In this document: positions 49,850 through 59,532 of the stretch, in pieces
Position numbering within the stretch: position 1 is the first letter of the stretch
Layout: each line of letters begins with the position of its first letter
Source: Paulinella micropora
Lineage: Eukaryota > Cercozoa > Imbricatea > Euglyphida > Paulinellidae
Reading direction: 5' to 3'
DNA: 64,000 nt
Assembly (NCBI GenBank): GCA_019918135.1
Contig: WBZZ01005712.1
Coordinates: 22,501-86,500 of the forward strand
Made by a program: the position numbers and the translations under genes
Notes under the pieces: generated by a model
What the model saw: the letters and a program-made list of their open reading frames with translations, nothing else
Told to the model about the DNA's origin: nothing
Databases searched by the model: none

Positions 49850-50306
49850 GGCGCTCGCGGCATATTCGCGGCGCTTGCGGCATGTATAAATTACATGTGC
49901 GCGGTATGCAGAGGACACTCTCAGCGCTCGCGGCGGTCGCGGCATATTTGCGGCGGTCGCGGCATATACATAAATACCCATGTATGTATGCATCATGGCA
50001 TGCATATATTTATTATGTATGTATGTATGCATGTATATATGTATGTATGTATGTATGTTTGTATGTATGTATTGCGTGTATGTATGTATGTATGCATGTG
50101 TGCATGTATACGTACCGATTTGCCTTTGTATGTATTGTATGTATGTATGGTATGTATGTATGGCGCTCGCGGCATATACGCGGCGCTCGCGGCATATTCG
50201 CGGCGCTCGCGGCATGTTTTAATTACATGTGCGCGGTATGCAGAGGACACTCTCAGCGAGCGCTCGCGGCGGTCGCGGCATATTTGCCGCGGTCGCGGCA
50301 TATACA
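49850..50306. repeat. Two copies of a GCGCTCGCGG / ATGT intron repeat
   Basis: Units at 49850-50060 and 50158-50400 are near-identical: GGCGCTCGCGGCATATTCGC, an ATTACATGTGCGCGGTATGC segment, then ATGT repeats. Confidence 0.9.
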
Positions 50307-50444
50307 TAAATACCCATGTATGTATGCATCATGGCATGCATATATTTATTATGTATGTATGTATGCATGTATATTATGTATGCATATGTATGTATGTATG
50401 TATGTATGTACTGCATGTATGTATGTATGTATGCATGTGTGCAT

Positions 50445-51175
50445 GTACCGATTTGCCGTTTCTTTTGCTGTATCTTTTTCCACTTTTCCAACTTGCACTT
50501 CCAGTAGTGCCATCCTAGGTTGGTATGTATGTATGCATGTATGTATGCATGTATTTATGTAATATGTACTTGTATGTAATTGTATGTAGGACATTGTCTA
50601 TAAATATGAATGTACCGCTCTTTGGTGTCGACAAGCTCCGAGGCGATGGTAACTTCTGGCTCCCACCAGCTGGCGGGAGCGATTGCCTAACTGTGGAGAA
50701 AGTCACGATATGTGGGGGGGCAGAACGGGGTCGGCTTGAGGACTGCCCGACTCGGGGGGATAGGGGGAGGCTATCACCGTCGGCTGGCTCTGCTCCTCGC
50801 TCGGGGGAGAAAGAGAACAGAGGCCCTTTCGACTCTTCTTCCTCCTCGACTACCCTTCCGTATGGGGAGACAAAAAGCGCGCCGCTGTCTTCGTACCGGG
50901 AGTCCGGAGGGGAGGCGAATGATCCCGGGAGGCTTGGGCTCCGTTGAGAAATCCTCGGGGTCGGGGATGAACCATTTTCTAAATATGTAAATAAGCATAT
51001 AGAGATAGGTACCTTTTTACCACTCTTCAGATCATTAGACAGGCCATTCAACTGTTCCTCCAGCTTGTTGACTGCTGCATGGATAGCCATCTGCTGGCTG
51101 TACGCTGCTGGGACGAACGGCAGGGAATCTAGCTCTAACTTGGTGAGAGTCTTCGGGCAGAACAGCGCTTCTATA
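50445..51175 (-). CDS. Host exons: coiled coil and Ser/Pro-rich segment
   Basis: Minus-strand coding-like blocks at about 51175-51005 (MAIHAAVNKLEEQLNGLSND, helical), about 50990-50625 (Ser/Pro/Arg-rich, with SPSLPGSFASPPDSRY and a SFSPERG stretch, rich in possible phosphorylation sites) and about 50520-50450 (MALLEVQVGKVEKDTAKE). The blocks are separated by sequence with splice-like ends or microsatellites. They fit a regulatory or scaffold protein but show no catalytic domain. Confidence 0.4.
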
Positions 51176-51227
51176 TGTACATGTATATATGTATGTATAT
51201 GTATACATATGTATATATATATGTATA

Positions 51228-51277
<50 letters not shown>

Positions 51278-51293
51278 GTATGTATGTGTTATA

Positions 51294-51332
<39 letters not shown>

Positions 51333-51470
51333 ATTATTATGTATATGTATATGTATATCAATATGCATATGTATATCTTCTTCACAGCATCATTGTGTAT
51401 GTATATATATGTATATTGTGCATAATAATGTGCACGTATTATTGCATGTGTATGACCTGGTTCTGCTTGA
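51176..51470. repeat. TATATG-type microsatellite in an intron
   Basis: About 51176-51375 is composed of TATATG units with TATGTG variants; the rest is AT-rich. Confidence 0.95.
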
Positions 51471-51532
51471 TAAATGTCAGTTCTGGTGTCCGGGTCGGGC
51501 GACTGGTAGGTGGTGAACCTAGGTAAGTAGAT

Positions 51533-51534
51533 CA

Positions 51535-51603
<69 letters not shown>
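51533..51603. repeat. GATA microsatellite
   Basis: Uninterrupted GATA units between two exons of the minus-strand gene. Confidence 0.97.
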
Positions 51604-51604
<1 letters not shown>

Positions 51605-51838
51605 CTTGCCAGGATGGACTTGGGCACGTTTGACTGCACAGCCGTGGCAGAGGTCCTTACGTACATACACACAAACACACATATTATACGCACACACACA
51701 ATATTACATGCATGCATAAATAAATATATACCTGCTTCTGGTTGTTGTTACACCCAGCTTGAAAACAAATCCATTTGATGCCTTGGATGGGGCCTTGCTT
51801 GCACCCATCACAGTTGTATCCAGCAAAAGCGCCAACTA
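51604..51838 (-). CDS. ZZ-type zinc finger, two exons
   Basis: The exon at about 51838-51737 encodes YNCDGCKQGPIQGIKWICF and further residues up to a GT boundary; the exon at about 51652-51604 starts with DLCHGCAVKRAQVHPGK. Together they give C-x-x-C ... C-x-x-x-x-C ... LC-x-x-C ... H, the ZZ zinc finger found in p62, CBP/p300, HERC2 and others, which binds N-terminal peptides such as histone H3 tails or degrons. The protein context (disordered acidic exons, DOT1-like domain downstream) suggests a chromatin role, but whether the domains are in one protein is not proved. Confidence 0.55.
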
Positions 51839-52019
51839 ATAATGCATGTATGCATGTATGTATTGCATATAAGAAAACATAATTGATCTTGTATGTATGT
51901 CTGTATGTATGTATCTATGTGTGGTCGCATAATAATGCATGAATGTCAAACATGTATACTTGCATGTTTGTTTATCTATGCATGTTTGTATGTATGCCTG
52001 CATGCGTGTATATGCGTAC

Positions 52020-52505
52020 CCCACATTCCCATTGTGGTGGCCAGGGATTCCGTGTCTTGTCGACTCATGCCGGAGATCGTGAATGGCAGTACCTATGTAT
52101 GTATGTCTGCAGCTGTATGTACGTATGTATGTATGTATGTATGTATGTATGTATGTATGTATATATGTGTATGTGTACCTTGTTGTCCTCGACCTCTGTT
52201 TCGCTGTCTTCCTCTGCAGATGCAGCTTTCCTCGATTTTGTCTTGGCTTTCTTCGTCACTTTCTTGCTTGTCTCATCTTCAGATGGTTCAGCTTCCTTCG
52301 TCCTACATACATACATACATACATACATACATACCTCGATTTCTTCTGCTTGGGCTTCTTCGTCCCTTGTTCGCCTGTCTCATCTCCACATAATTCCGCT
52401 TCCTTCGATCTCCTTGTCGTTTTTTTCTTCTCCTTCTTTGATGAGACATCAATTACTTTGATGTCCACATTTTGAGGCGGTTTTCCTTTTTCGTCTGCTG
52501 TTCTG
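52020..52505 (-). CDS. Lys/Glu/Ser-rich exons
   Basis: Minus-strand segments at about 52505-52335 and 52305-52185 have near-repeated Lys- and Glu-rich sequences (KEAELCGDETGEQGTKKPKQ and KEAEPSEDETSKKVTKKAKT), suggesting exon duplication with an intervening CATA microsatellite. A shorter segment lies at 52085-52020. These are disordered, nuclear-type sequences. Confidence 0.4.
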
Positions 52506-52619
52506 CCCTAAGAGGGGGAGGGGAGGGGGGGTGGAAGATTGAGGGAGAGGGGAGAGGGGAGCCAGGCAGGGAGGGAAGCAGCGGCAACAACGGCAGCAGC
52601 GGCAACAGCAGAGAGAGAG

Positions 52620-53012
52620 AGACAGTACATATCTGAAAAAGAGTCTGAGGTCGACCTTCCGAACGATGTGCTCCAACAATTTCATTAGTTTCGTTGACTG
52701 CGACTGGTCCACCTTGTCCAGCGTTTCGCCCCAGTCCACATCCTCGTGCCACAGCAAACCGGGGACCTCTTTATCGTGCGGGCGGACAAGCCAGAACCTA
52801 ATATTGTAAGTATTGTTGTATATAGCATGGTATGTATGTAGGAATTAAAGTATATGTTTCTAAGCGTTAGTGTGTAATGCATGTATGTGCATAGTATTAC
52901 CATCCTTTCCTATAGAGAAAGCAAGGCCCAAGCACGTGGAACTCCCGCTTGTTCTTATCGAATATCCTGCAGCCGAAGCCGACCTCCTGCACTCCCGACT
53001 TCGTGTCCACCT
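52620..53012 (-). CDS. Two host exons with folded-domain character
   Basis: The exon at about 53012-52900 has VDTKSGVQEVGFGCRIFDKN and a VLGPCFLYRKGW end. The exon at about 52800-52625 has FWLVRPHDKEVPGLLWHEDV and KLMKLLEHIVRKVDLRLFF. Both lack stops and have ordinary amino-acid composition, unlike the microsatellite frames around them. No domain is recognised. A short AT-rich intron separates them. Confidence 0.5.
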
Positions 53013-53261
53013 GTATAAATTATATAATTAATGAATGTATATGTATATGCTTATATGTATATTCCAATTGAATTTGTGAAAATTGTGTGTGTGCGTGTTG
53101 TTGTGTATGAGAAGAGAGATAGATAGACATTAATGAGTTGCGTGTATATGTGAAAGCTAGAGAGAGAGAGAGAGAGAGAGAAGACCTTCGCCCTCAAGCT
53201 TGGCAACAAGTGCATCATATGAACGTGTCGCCCCTCGTCCCTAAATAAGAACAGGTACGTG

Positions 53262-53450
53262 TACAGACCGCAAGTATGCAAATAATATATGTATGCCCCT
53301 CGCGGCATATTCGCGGCATATATATAATATATATTATTTGCATACTTGCGGTATGTACACGACACTCTCAGTGCTCGCGGCATATTCGCGGCGCTCGCGG
53401 CGGGGGGGAGGGGAGAGGTTGAGAGGTAGGCCAGGCAGGGAGGGACGTAG

Positions 53451-53517
<67 letters not shown>

Positions 53518-53735
53518 GCAATATATATATATATATATGCAAATAATATATGTATGCCCCTCGCGGCATATTCGCGGCGCTCGCGGCATATTCGCGGCGC
53601 TCGCGGCATATATATAATATATATTATTTGCATAATTGCGGTATGTACACGACACTCTCAGTGCTCGCGGCATATTCGCGGCGCTCGCGGCGGGGGGGAG
53701 GGGAGAGGTTGAGAGGTAGGCCAGGCAGGGAGGGA

Positions 53736-53747
<12 letters not shown>
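53262..53747. repeat. Tandem pair of the dispersed host repeat, with (AT)n
   Basis: Two copies (about 53262-53453 and 53536-53747) of the GCATATTCGCGGCGCTCGCGG / GGGGAGGGGAGAGGTTGAG composite, separated by about 80 bp of (AT)n. They are inverted relative to the copy at 47033-47370. The order AT tract - AGCAAT - GGGAGGG shows the unoccupied version of the element 1 target. Confidence 0.9.
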
Positions 53748-53781
<34 letters not shown>

Positions 53782-53854
53782 AAGGGACAAAGAGAGAGGG
53801 AGAGAGACAGAGAGGGAGAGAGAGGACAGAGACAGAGAGAGAGAGAGAAAGGCA

Positions 53855-54370
53855 CCTGGTATGGACGACCATTGCATCTACGTCTGCTGCATCTACCTCA
53901 ACTTCTGGGATCAAATTAGATGAGAGACTCTTGTTGTTCGGCCAGTCAGCAATGAGATCCTTATTAAGTAGTCCTGTACACACAATAATATTTATGTAAA
54001 ACTCTGTACATACTATTAGGTATGTTCGTCAAAATTTCAATACATTATACAAGTGCTTATGTTATTATAATTTAAAAGATACTGTTCTTACCTTGTGGAA
54101 GGTCGCCCTGATCTTGGTCCAATTCAAGTGCTTCCTCGTCTGGCGTTTCACTTTTCTCCTCTTCTTTTCCTTTGTTTTTGTGTTTTTTTTGTGGCTTTAC
54201 GTTTTTCGCTGAGGGGCTCCCCCTACATTGATGTATGTATGTATGTTTACGTATGTATGTATGTGTGTGTGTGTGTGCTTGTATATACCTTGATCTCTTC
54301 TTCCTGTTGTCCTTGGAGTCTTCTGTCGCGGACTGGGACTCTTCGCTCTGGGTATCAGTAGTAGATAAAT
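53855..54370 (-). CDS. 5'-most host exons seen on this side
   Basis: Minus-strand segments: about 54370-54295 (Ser/Glu/Lys, SQSATEDSKDNRKKRS), about 54228-54093 (KKHKNKGKEEEKSETPDEEA, ELDQDQGDLPQ) and about 53980-53855 (NKDLIADWPNNKSLSSNLIP then EVEVDAADVDAMVVH). A short piece (RDEGRHVHMMHLLPSLRAK) lies at about 53245-53180. The exons end where element 2 begins, so the start of this gene may also have been displaced by an insertion. Confidence 0.4.
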
Positions 54371-54375
54371 ACACA

Positions 54376-54424
54376 TTTTTGGGGGGTGTTTTTTCGTGCC
54401 TCAAAAACCCCCTTCCAAAATGTA
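54376..54424. repeat. Short imperfect inverted repeat at the possible left end of element 2
   Basis: ACATTTTTGGGGGGTGTTTTT is followed after a short loop by CAAAAACCCCCTTCCAAAATGT, an almost complete reverse complement. It marks the switch from host exons to viral sequence. Confidence 0.5.
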
Positions 54425-54618
54425 TCGTCCTTCCTATTGATAGTTTAAACAATCAATACTAAGCCTCAAAACAGCAAAATAAAAAAGCAAAAATTTTTGA
54501 TAAATACAAGAAAGCAAAATAAATAAATTCGTTTTCCTCTACTTCAAAAAAAAAAAAAAGGATTAGCTAACAACTTCTCTATTCCTTTTAAAGAATAGCG
54601 AAAAATATATTTATGTAA
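54425..54618. other. AT-rich leader of element 2
   Basis: AT-rich sequence with A runs and no gene; it precedes the first small finger gene. Confidence 0.4.
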
Positions 54619-54783
54619 ATGGGAGACTATATAAGACCTAATTCTAAACAACTATACAAGCAAATCAACAGAGATAAAATAAACAAGAAAGCAAAAGAAA
54701 AAATAAAATGTGAATGTGGAGCAGAAGTATCAAGAGCAAATTTATCAAGACATAAAAAAACACACCAATATCAAAATCAATAA
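54619..54783 (+). CDS. Small C2H2-like finger protein, 54 residues
   Basis: It starts MGDYIRPNSKQLYKQINR, becomes Lys-rich, and ends with a finger IKCECGAEVSRANLSRHKKTH (C-x-C ... H-x-x-x-x-H type). The same finger type closes the GIY-YIG proteins of element 1, so this may be the detached C-terminus of such a nuclease or an independent small regulator. The frame is intact. Confidence 0.6.
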   Translation: MGDYIRPNSKQLYKQINRDKINKKAKEKIKCECGAEVSRANLSRHKKTHQYQNQ

Positions 54784-55059
54784 ATTTTACTGCTATAGGT
54801 ACCACTATAGCACACTTATCTTTTTATATTTTATTCGTTTCTGACTTTGTCATCAACGAACTTTTTTATAAAATATTTCATAAAATTTTTTATAAAAGTT
54901 GGCCAAAAGTGCGAAAACGAAAAGTATGATTTTTTGTTTTCGCATCCTCTCAGAAAAAACCACGTGATAACATTTTAGCCGTCTATAGTGCCACCAATCA
55001 TTAAATATCAAATAGGACTTTATCCGTTTCTATTTCTTTTATATAGTATATATATGTAA
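54784..55059. other. AT-rich spacer with TTTTATAAAA-type palindromes
   Basis: It contains ACTTTTTTATAAAATATTT and TTTTTTATAAAAGTTGGCC, similar to CTTTTTATAAAAGTTTC at about 55718-55735. No gene seen. Confidence 0.4.
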
Positions 55060-55317
55060 ATGTCAAACCAGATTGATGAAAGAAAACAATTAAGAAAACA
55101 TAAGAGAGCAGAATATGTAAAAGAAAACAGAAAACAGACTTATGTATGTATATGTGGAAAGACATTAAAAATATTCAATAAATACACACATGAAAAAAGT
55201 CAATTCCACAGAGACCACTTCGCAGAAAAACAAGAAATTATGATAGGCGGAAAACCTTGTAAATTAACTATAAGAAGAGATGATGACATAGAAAGATATT
55301 TTAAAAATAAAATGTAA
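55060..55317 (+). CDS. Small finger protein, 85 residues
   Basis: Basic N-terminus, then YVCICGKTLKIFNKYTHEKS and QFHRDHF, a C-x-C ... H-x-x-x-x-x-x-H finger-like unit (about 27-49), and a positively charged tail. It is probably related to the protein at 54619-54783. Function unknown; nucleic-acid binding is possible. Confidence 0.5.
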   Translation: MSNQIDERKQLRKHKRAEYVKENRKQTYVCICGKTLKIFNKYTHEKSQFHRDHFAEKQEIMIGGKPCKLTIRRDDDIERYFKNKM

Positions 55318-55356
55318 AACCATTTAAAGAAATAAATATTATTACTTATATATAAT
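55307..55356 (+). repeat. Direct repeat upstream of 55357, copy 1
   Basis: The ~43-nt sequence AAATGTAAAACCATTTAAAG...TATTATTACTTATA occurs here and again at 55627-55672, each time after one small gene and before the next. It may be a shared 3' end plus promoter unit. Confidence 0.85.
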
Positions 55357-55629
55357 ATGTCTTCTATAATGATACAAGCGGACAAAGAAATGAAAGAACT
55401 ATACAACTTACATTTTCCAGAAGCATTAGCGGACGATAGAAGGATTAAGAAATATACAAAAAGAGAAGTGCTTCAGAGATATAGTAAGGCATTCAAGTTT
55501 CGGATTGAACAAAGGAACAAAATATTGGAAGAACCTTCAACCACATTGAATATACATAAATGGCGAATTTGTGAAGAAGCAATCGCACAACTTAAATTAA
55601 GGTCTATGATATTATTGAATAAAAAATAA
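55357..55629 (+). CDS. Uncharacterised 90-residue protein
   Basis: Intact and helical, rich in Lys, Glu and Arg, with MKELYNLHFPEALADDRR and KWRICEEAIAQLKLRSMILL. It lies between the two direct repeats. No family recognised. Confidence 0.5.
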   Translation: MSSIMIQADKEMKELYNLHFPEALADDRRIKKYTKREVLQRYSKAFKFRIEQRNKILEEPSTTLNIHKWRICEEAIAQLKLRSMILLNKK

Positions 55630-55672
55630 AATGTAAAACCATTTAAAGAAATAAATATTATTACTTATAATA
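55627..55672 (+). repeat. Direct repeat, copy 2
   Basis: Second copy of the repeat at 55307-55356, identical over about 43 nt. Confidence 0.85.
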
Positions 55673-55736
55673 TACAAAGATTTTGAAAAAAATCTTTGAG
55701 TAAAAAGGTTTTGCGAAACTTTTTATAAAAGTTTCA

Positions 55737-55913
55737 ATGGGAAGACATAAGAAATATCTTACACCAGAGGACAAACGAAAGGCTAACAATGAAAAATCAA
55801 TGGCTTATTATATTAAGCACCGCGAAGAAGTAAATACAAGAAGAAAGGAAAAATTGAAAGAACGAAACAGGAAACTTAAAAAGTATGAAGAAATGAAGGC
55901 GAGAGGAGCATAA
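55737..55913 (+). CDS. Small basic protein, 58 residues
   Basis: Starts MGRHKKYLTPEDKRKANNEK and continues as a Lys/Arg/Glu helix ending in KYEEMKARGA. It corresponds to the small protein at 23718-23867 of element 1 (shared KYLT-x-E/D-x-R/K start and basic tail). Presence in both elements supports a real gene. Function unknown. Confidence 0.55.
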   Translation: MGRHKKYLTPEDKRKANNEKSMAYYIKHREEVNTRRKEKLKERNRKLKKYEEMKARGA

Positions 55914-56060
55914 AATAAAAAAACAAAAAAATTATTTTTTGTAATAAATAAATAAAATGAATTTCGTATTAAAGGTAAGACAATTTATATTTATATATAT
56001 CGGTAAAACAATTTATTTTATTTTATTATTTTTATATCCACACTAATATAAAAGTAAAAT

Positions 56061-59000
56061 ATGCCACCACCCTTACCGCCAAGACCGACGAAGGAAAATG
56101 TAGAACAAGCAAAGGTAAGAGCGAATTTGAGGAAAACTACAACTAGAGAGAGCAAGAAGGAATTCAAAGTAGTTGAGTTAAAATCTAGACGAGATAATGG
56201 ATCAAATTCTCTTACATACGAACGAGCAGGGTTAGATATAAATTTTACGATACTGACAAATTAGAGCGCGAAGTATTACTCCCTATATTGTTAGATGCGA
56301 AAAGAAAAGGGATGACGAGAAATGCAGATGTCAATGTTTCACTTGCATATATAACGGAATCAAAAGAATTTAATACCTATTTTAAAAAGAAATCTTTTAA
56401 TTCTTTTCAAATAAAGGATTATGATGCTTTCATTGAAATGTTAAACGAATTTAACATAGATAATATTCAGGCTTCCGGTTCTGGCTATGACAGAATTATT
56501 GAATGTGCTAAAGTTGTAATATTTCAAGAGCGGTGGAGGATGCTACGAAGGAAAGAAAAAATGTAAAAAAACAAAAGCAGAAGAAAGTATATTAATTTCT
56601 CCCGCCAGCAAAAGTAATAACTGCTTGTTCTTCCTTTGTAAAGATATTCTTAATATTCCAATTATTAACAGAAAAAGATGTAATGACATAAGAGAGCAAT
56701 TTAATCTTTCTAAAGATTGTCCTATTCCATTCTCTATCGCCTTACAAATCCTTAATAAATACATAAAAGAAAATAAGACATACGAAATTACGAATGCTTA
56801 TACAAAAGAAACCATAAGAACAAATGATATTGGAGAAGAAGCAGACATTATGATTTACTTAGATAATAATCATTATTTCGGTTTAATCAAAAGATATAAA
56901 AACAAATGTCAAAAATGTTTGTATAATATTACGATAAGCACACATGCAATCCGAAAAGAATAAATTATGCTAATACTAGAATTCTAAAGAATGGTCAGCG
57001 ACATTTATTAACTAATTTCTACCCAGAAAAATATAATAATAAAGATGAAATCCTTCATTACGACTTAGAAACTTGGAGAAACAAATTGATTGCTTCAGGG
57101 TTTGATATTCACGATTGCTATATCGTCGGATATACACAAGGAAAAGAGGGATTTAAATATTATGCTGGTAAAGATTTATTTCAAAATTTCTTGATTTACT
57201 TCTAGAAAGAGGAAGAAAATTAAAGGAAGAATGGGAAAAGACAAAAATACAAACACCAGCGAAAAAAGTAGGAGGAGTAAGAAAGGGAAGAAAAGAAAAT
57301 GAAGAACCAATTCTTTATGTAAATGGCTTTAATGGGGCCAACTTCGACCACTACTTCATTTTACAAGAATAGATTAGAAGAGGAATTAAACCGAAGTCGT
57401 CAAAAATAAATAACGGATCAATTATCTCTCTGGAGTTTGAAAATATTAAAATGTGGGATATGTGTAAGCACACTCAAGGAACATTAAAGGATAACTTAGA
57501 AAATATGAAGTGTGAGACATTAAAAGGAGACTTTAACCACGACGAGGCTACGACATGGGAAACGATGAGCGATGAATTAAAAAATAAATGTCTTGAATAT
57601 CTAAAGTGTGATGTTATGGGTTTGAAAGAATTCTATGACAAGTTAAACTCAGAGATATTTGAAAAACATTCAGTTAATCTAACTTCATATATCTCAACTT
57701 CAAGCCTTGCTTTCAATATTTGGAAAAAAATGATTGACGGAAAGCATGATGTAAGACTTCCAACAATAGAACAAGAAAAAGCCTTTAGAAAAGCAGTAAT
57801 CGGAGCACGGACATACCCGAGTAAAAAGAGATTGATTTCAAATCAATATAATGATTACATACATGGAAAAATCTCATTTGACGAACTGACGGATTATTTA
57901 ATTGATGCGGATGTTGTATCACTTTATCCGACGGCGATGCTTAATCTCTTTATGGTCGGACAAATAAAAGAGGCGATAGCACCTTTTAATATTAATAATC
58001 TTCCGATCGGTATTTACAATGTTGATTATATATCTCCTAAAAACTTACTTCTTTCAAGGGTCGGTCAGCGAGATAGAATGGGATCATTAAAATGGAACCT
58101 AACAGATATGAAAAACCAATGGATTACATCTGTAGATATTGAAGATATGGTTAAGGAAGGTTATGAGATAACAATTCATAAAGGCTATTACTCGGAAGAA
58201 GCGGAACCAGTATTCAATGAATACATTCAGGAAATGTTTAAGGCTAAAGAGACTAGCGAGAAAGGCACACCGCAGTATCTATTAGCAAAACTATTTATGA
58301 ATTCGTTATATGGTAAAATGATACAACGACCTATTCCGACTAAAACAGAATATATAACAACTAATGATGGATACTGGAAATTCTGGAATAAACACTATAT
58401 CTCAGATGTAGTTGAATTCACAGATACTGATGGAAAAAAATTATGGCACGCTTCCGGAATTCCCAGAAATGAAGTTCTGGTTGAAGATAGCATAACAAAA
58501 CCTTCTCACTACGGAGCATTTATATTAGCATACAGCAGAAGGATTATGTATAATTACATAAAAGAGGCTAATCCAAATAGAGAAGTAGAAGAAGACTTTT
58601 ATTATACCGATATCGATAGTTTGATATTACACGTGAATTCGGCTAAACTTATTAAAAGGTTGGGTGATAAATCTCTCGGGGGTATTACTGATGATTTAGG
58701 AGATGGATGTAAAATAATAAAAGGAATACGGATTGCTCCAAAATTGTATATGTTAGAATTTACGACCAATGAAGCCATGATACCTTCATTAACCAAGAAT
58801 GACTTGAAACACAAAAGCAAAGGAGTTCATATCGTTGAATGCTATGAAAATGAAGGAGTTAAAAAAAGATATTATCACTTAAGAGGTAAAGGCTTAAATT
58901 CAAAAGAGTTAAACCCAGAAATTTACAAAAAAATGGATAATGGAGAAAGTATTGAAAATTGTAGAGATTTCCAAATGAAGAAAATCGATATGAGTAGAAA

Positions 59001-59142
59001 TAGTAAGCAACAAGATATTCCATATTTCAGTATTTTACATAATACTCATTTGAAAAAGAAAGTTAATGAAAATAAGTGGTGCGGTCGTGAGTTTATCAAC
59101 GAAAATTATAGTATCCCTTTCGGACATCAAATCAAGTCTTAA
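56061..59142 (+). pseudogene. Family B DNA polymerase, protein-primed type, broken
   Basis: Successive frames (56061-56264, 56230-56566, 56625-56963, 56964 to about 57205, about 57290-57372 and 57451-59142) encode parts of one polymerase. Exonuclease motifs are visible: HYDLETW near 57058 (Exo I) and NGFNGANFDHYF near 57325 (Exo II). A YLKCDVMGLKEFYDKL block near 57598 fits Exo III. The intact last frame has motif A DADVVSLYPTAM (about residues 153-164), motif B KLFMNSLYGKM (about 281-291) and motif C YTDIDSLILHV (about 388-398). The layout fits the protein-primed PolB of polintons and virophages. At least five frame changes or stops make this copy non-functional. The N-terminal pieces could include a terminal-protein region. 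Confidence 0.85.
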
Positions 59143-59186
59143 AAAATAAAACATCAAATAATTAATTTTTTTCCATAAAAATTTTT

Positions 59187-59204
59187 ACCACTCTATATAG
59201 ACCA
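59187..59204 (+). promoter_or_regulatory. TCTATATAG leader
   Basis: CACTCTATATAGACCA directly precedes the ATG at 59205. A similar T-rich + TATATATATCA leader precedes 59533. Confidence 0.4.
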
Positions 59205-59492
59205 ATGACCACCCTCACCAGATTATGTGAGAAGTTTGAGAAACTCTCTATTGAAAATAAAAAAGAAACATTTTCTCTTACCGATGTAAAAAAGATAATT
59301 ACTGACGAAATCCAAATGATTGAAAATGCACGGGCAGGCAAGCCAAGGGATATTTTTCCATTCGGTAAGTATAAAGGTAAGAAAATTCAAGATGTTGCTA
59401 CAATTGACAAACCATATCTAGAATGGGTTATGAAACAGCCGTGGTTTGAGAAATTTACTGACATTAAAAGTGAAGTAAAAAAATATATTTGA
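59205..59492 (+). CDS. ExoX-C-like small protein, 95 residues
   Basis: After a charged helical N-terminus comes FPFGKYKGKKIQDVATIDKP and YLEWVMKQPWF (about 47-79). The pattern FGKYKG-x-x-I-x-DV-x-x-x-D-x-x-YLEW is that of the small domain found at the C-terminus of exodeoxyribonuclease X-like proteins and in many stand-alone phage and virus proteins. The catalytic DnaQ part is absent, so it likely binds DNA or a partner. The next gene ends in the same domain. Confidence 0.65.
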   Translation: MTTLTRLCEKFEKLSIENKKETFSLTDVKKIITDEIQMIENARAGKPRDIFPFGKYKGKKIQDVATIDKPYLEWVMKQPWFEKFTDIKSEVKKYI

Positions 59493-59532
59493 TATTTTTG
59501 CTAAAAGATTTTTTTAATATTTATATATATCA

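Noticed and set aside
49727..50594. Cys/Tyr/Met-rich frames of up to 263 codons
   Set aside because: Generated by ATGT microsatellites and the GCGCTCGCGG repeat inside introns.
55957..56055. Short frame with a GTAAGA donor-like sequence before the polymerase
   Set aside because: Under 30 codons, AT-rich, no acceptor convincingly placed; not supported as an exon.
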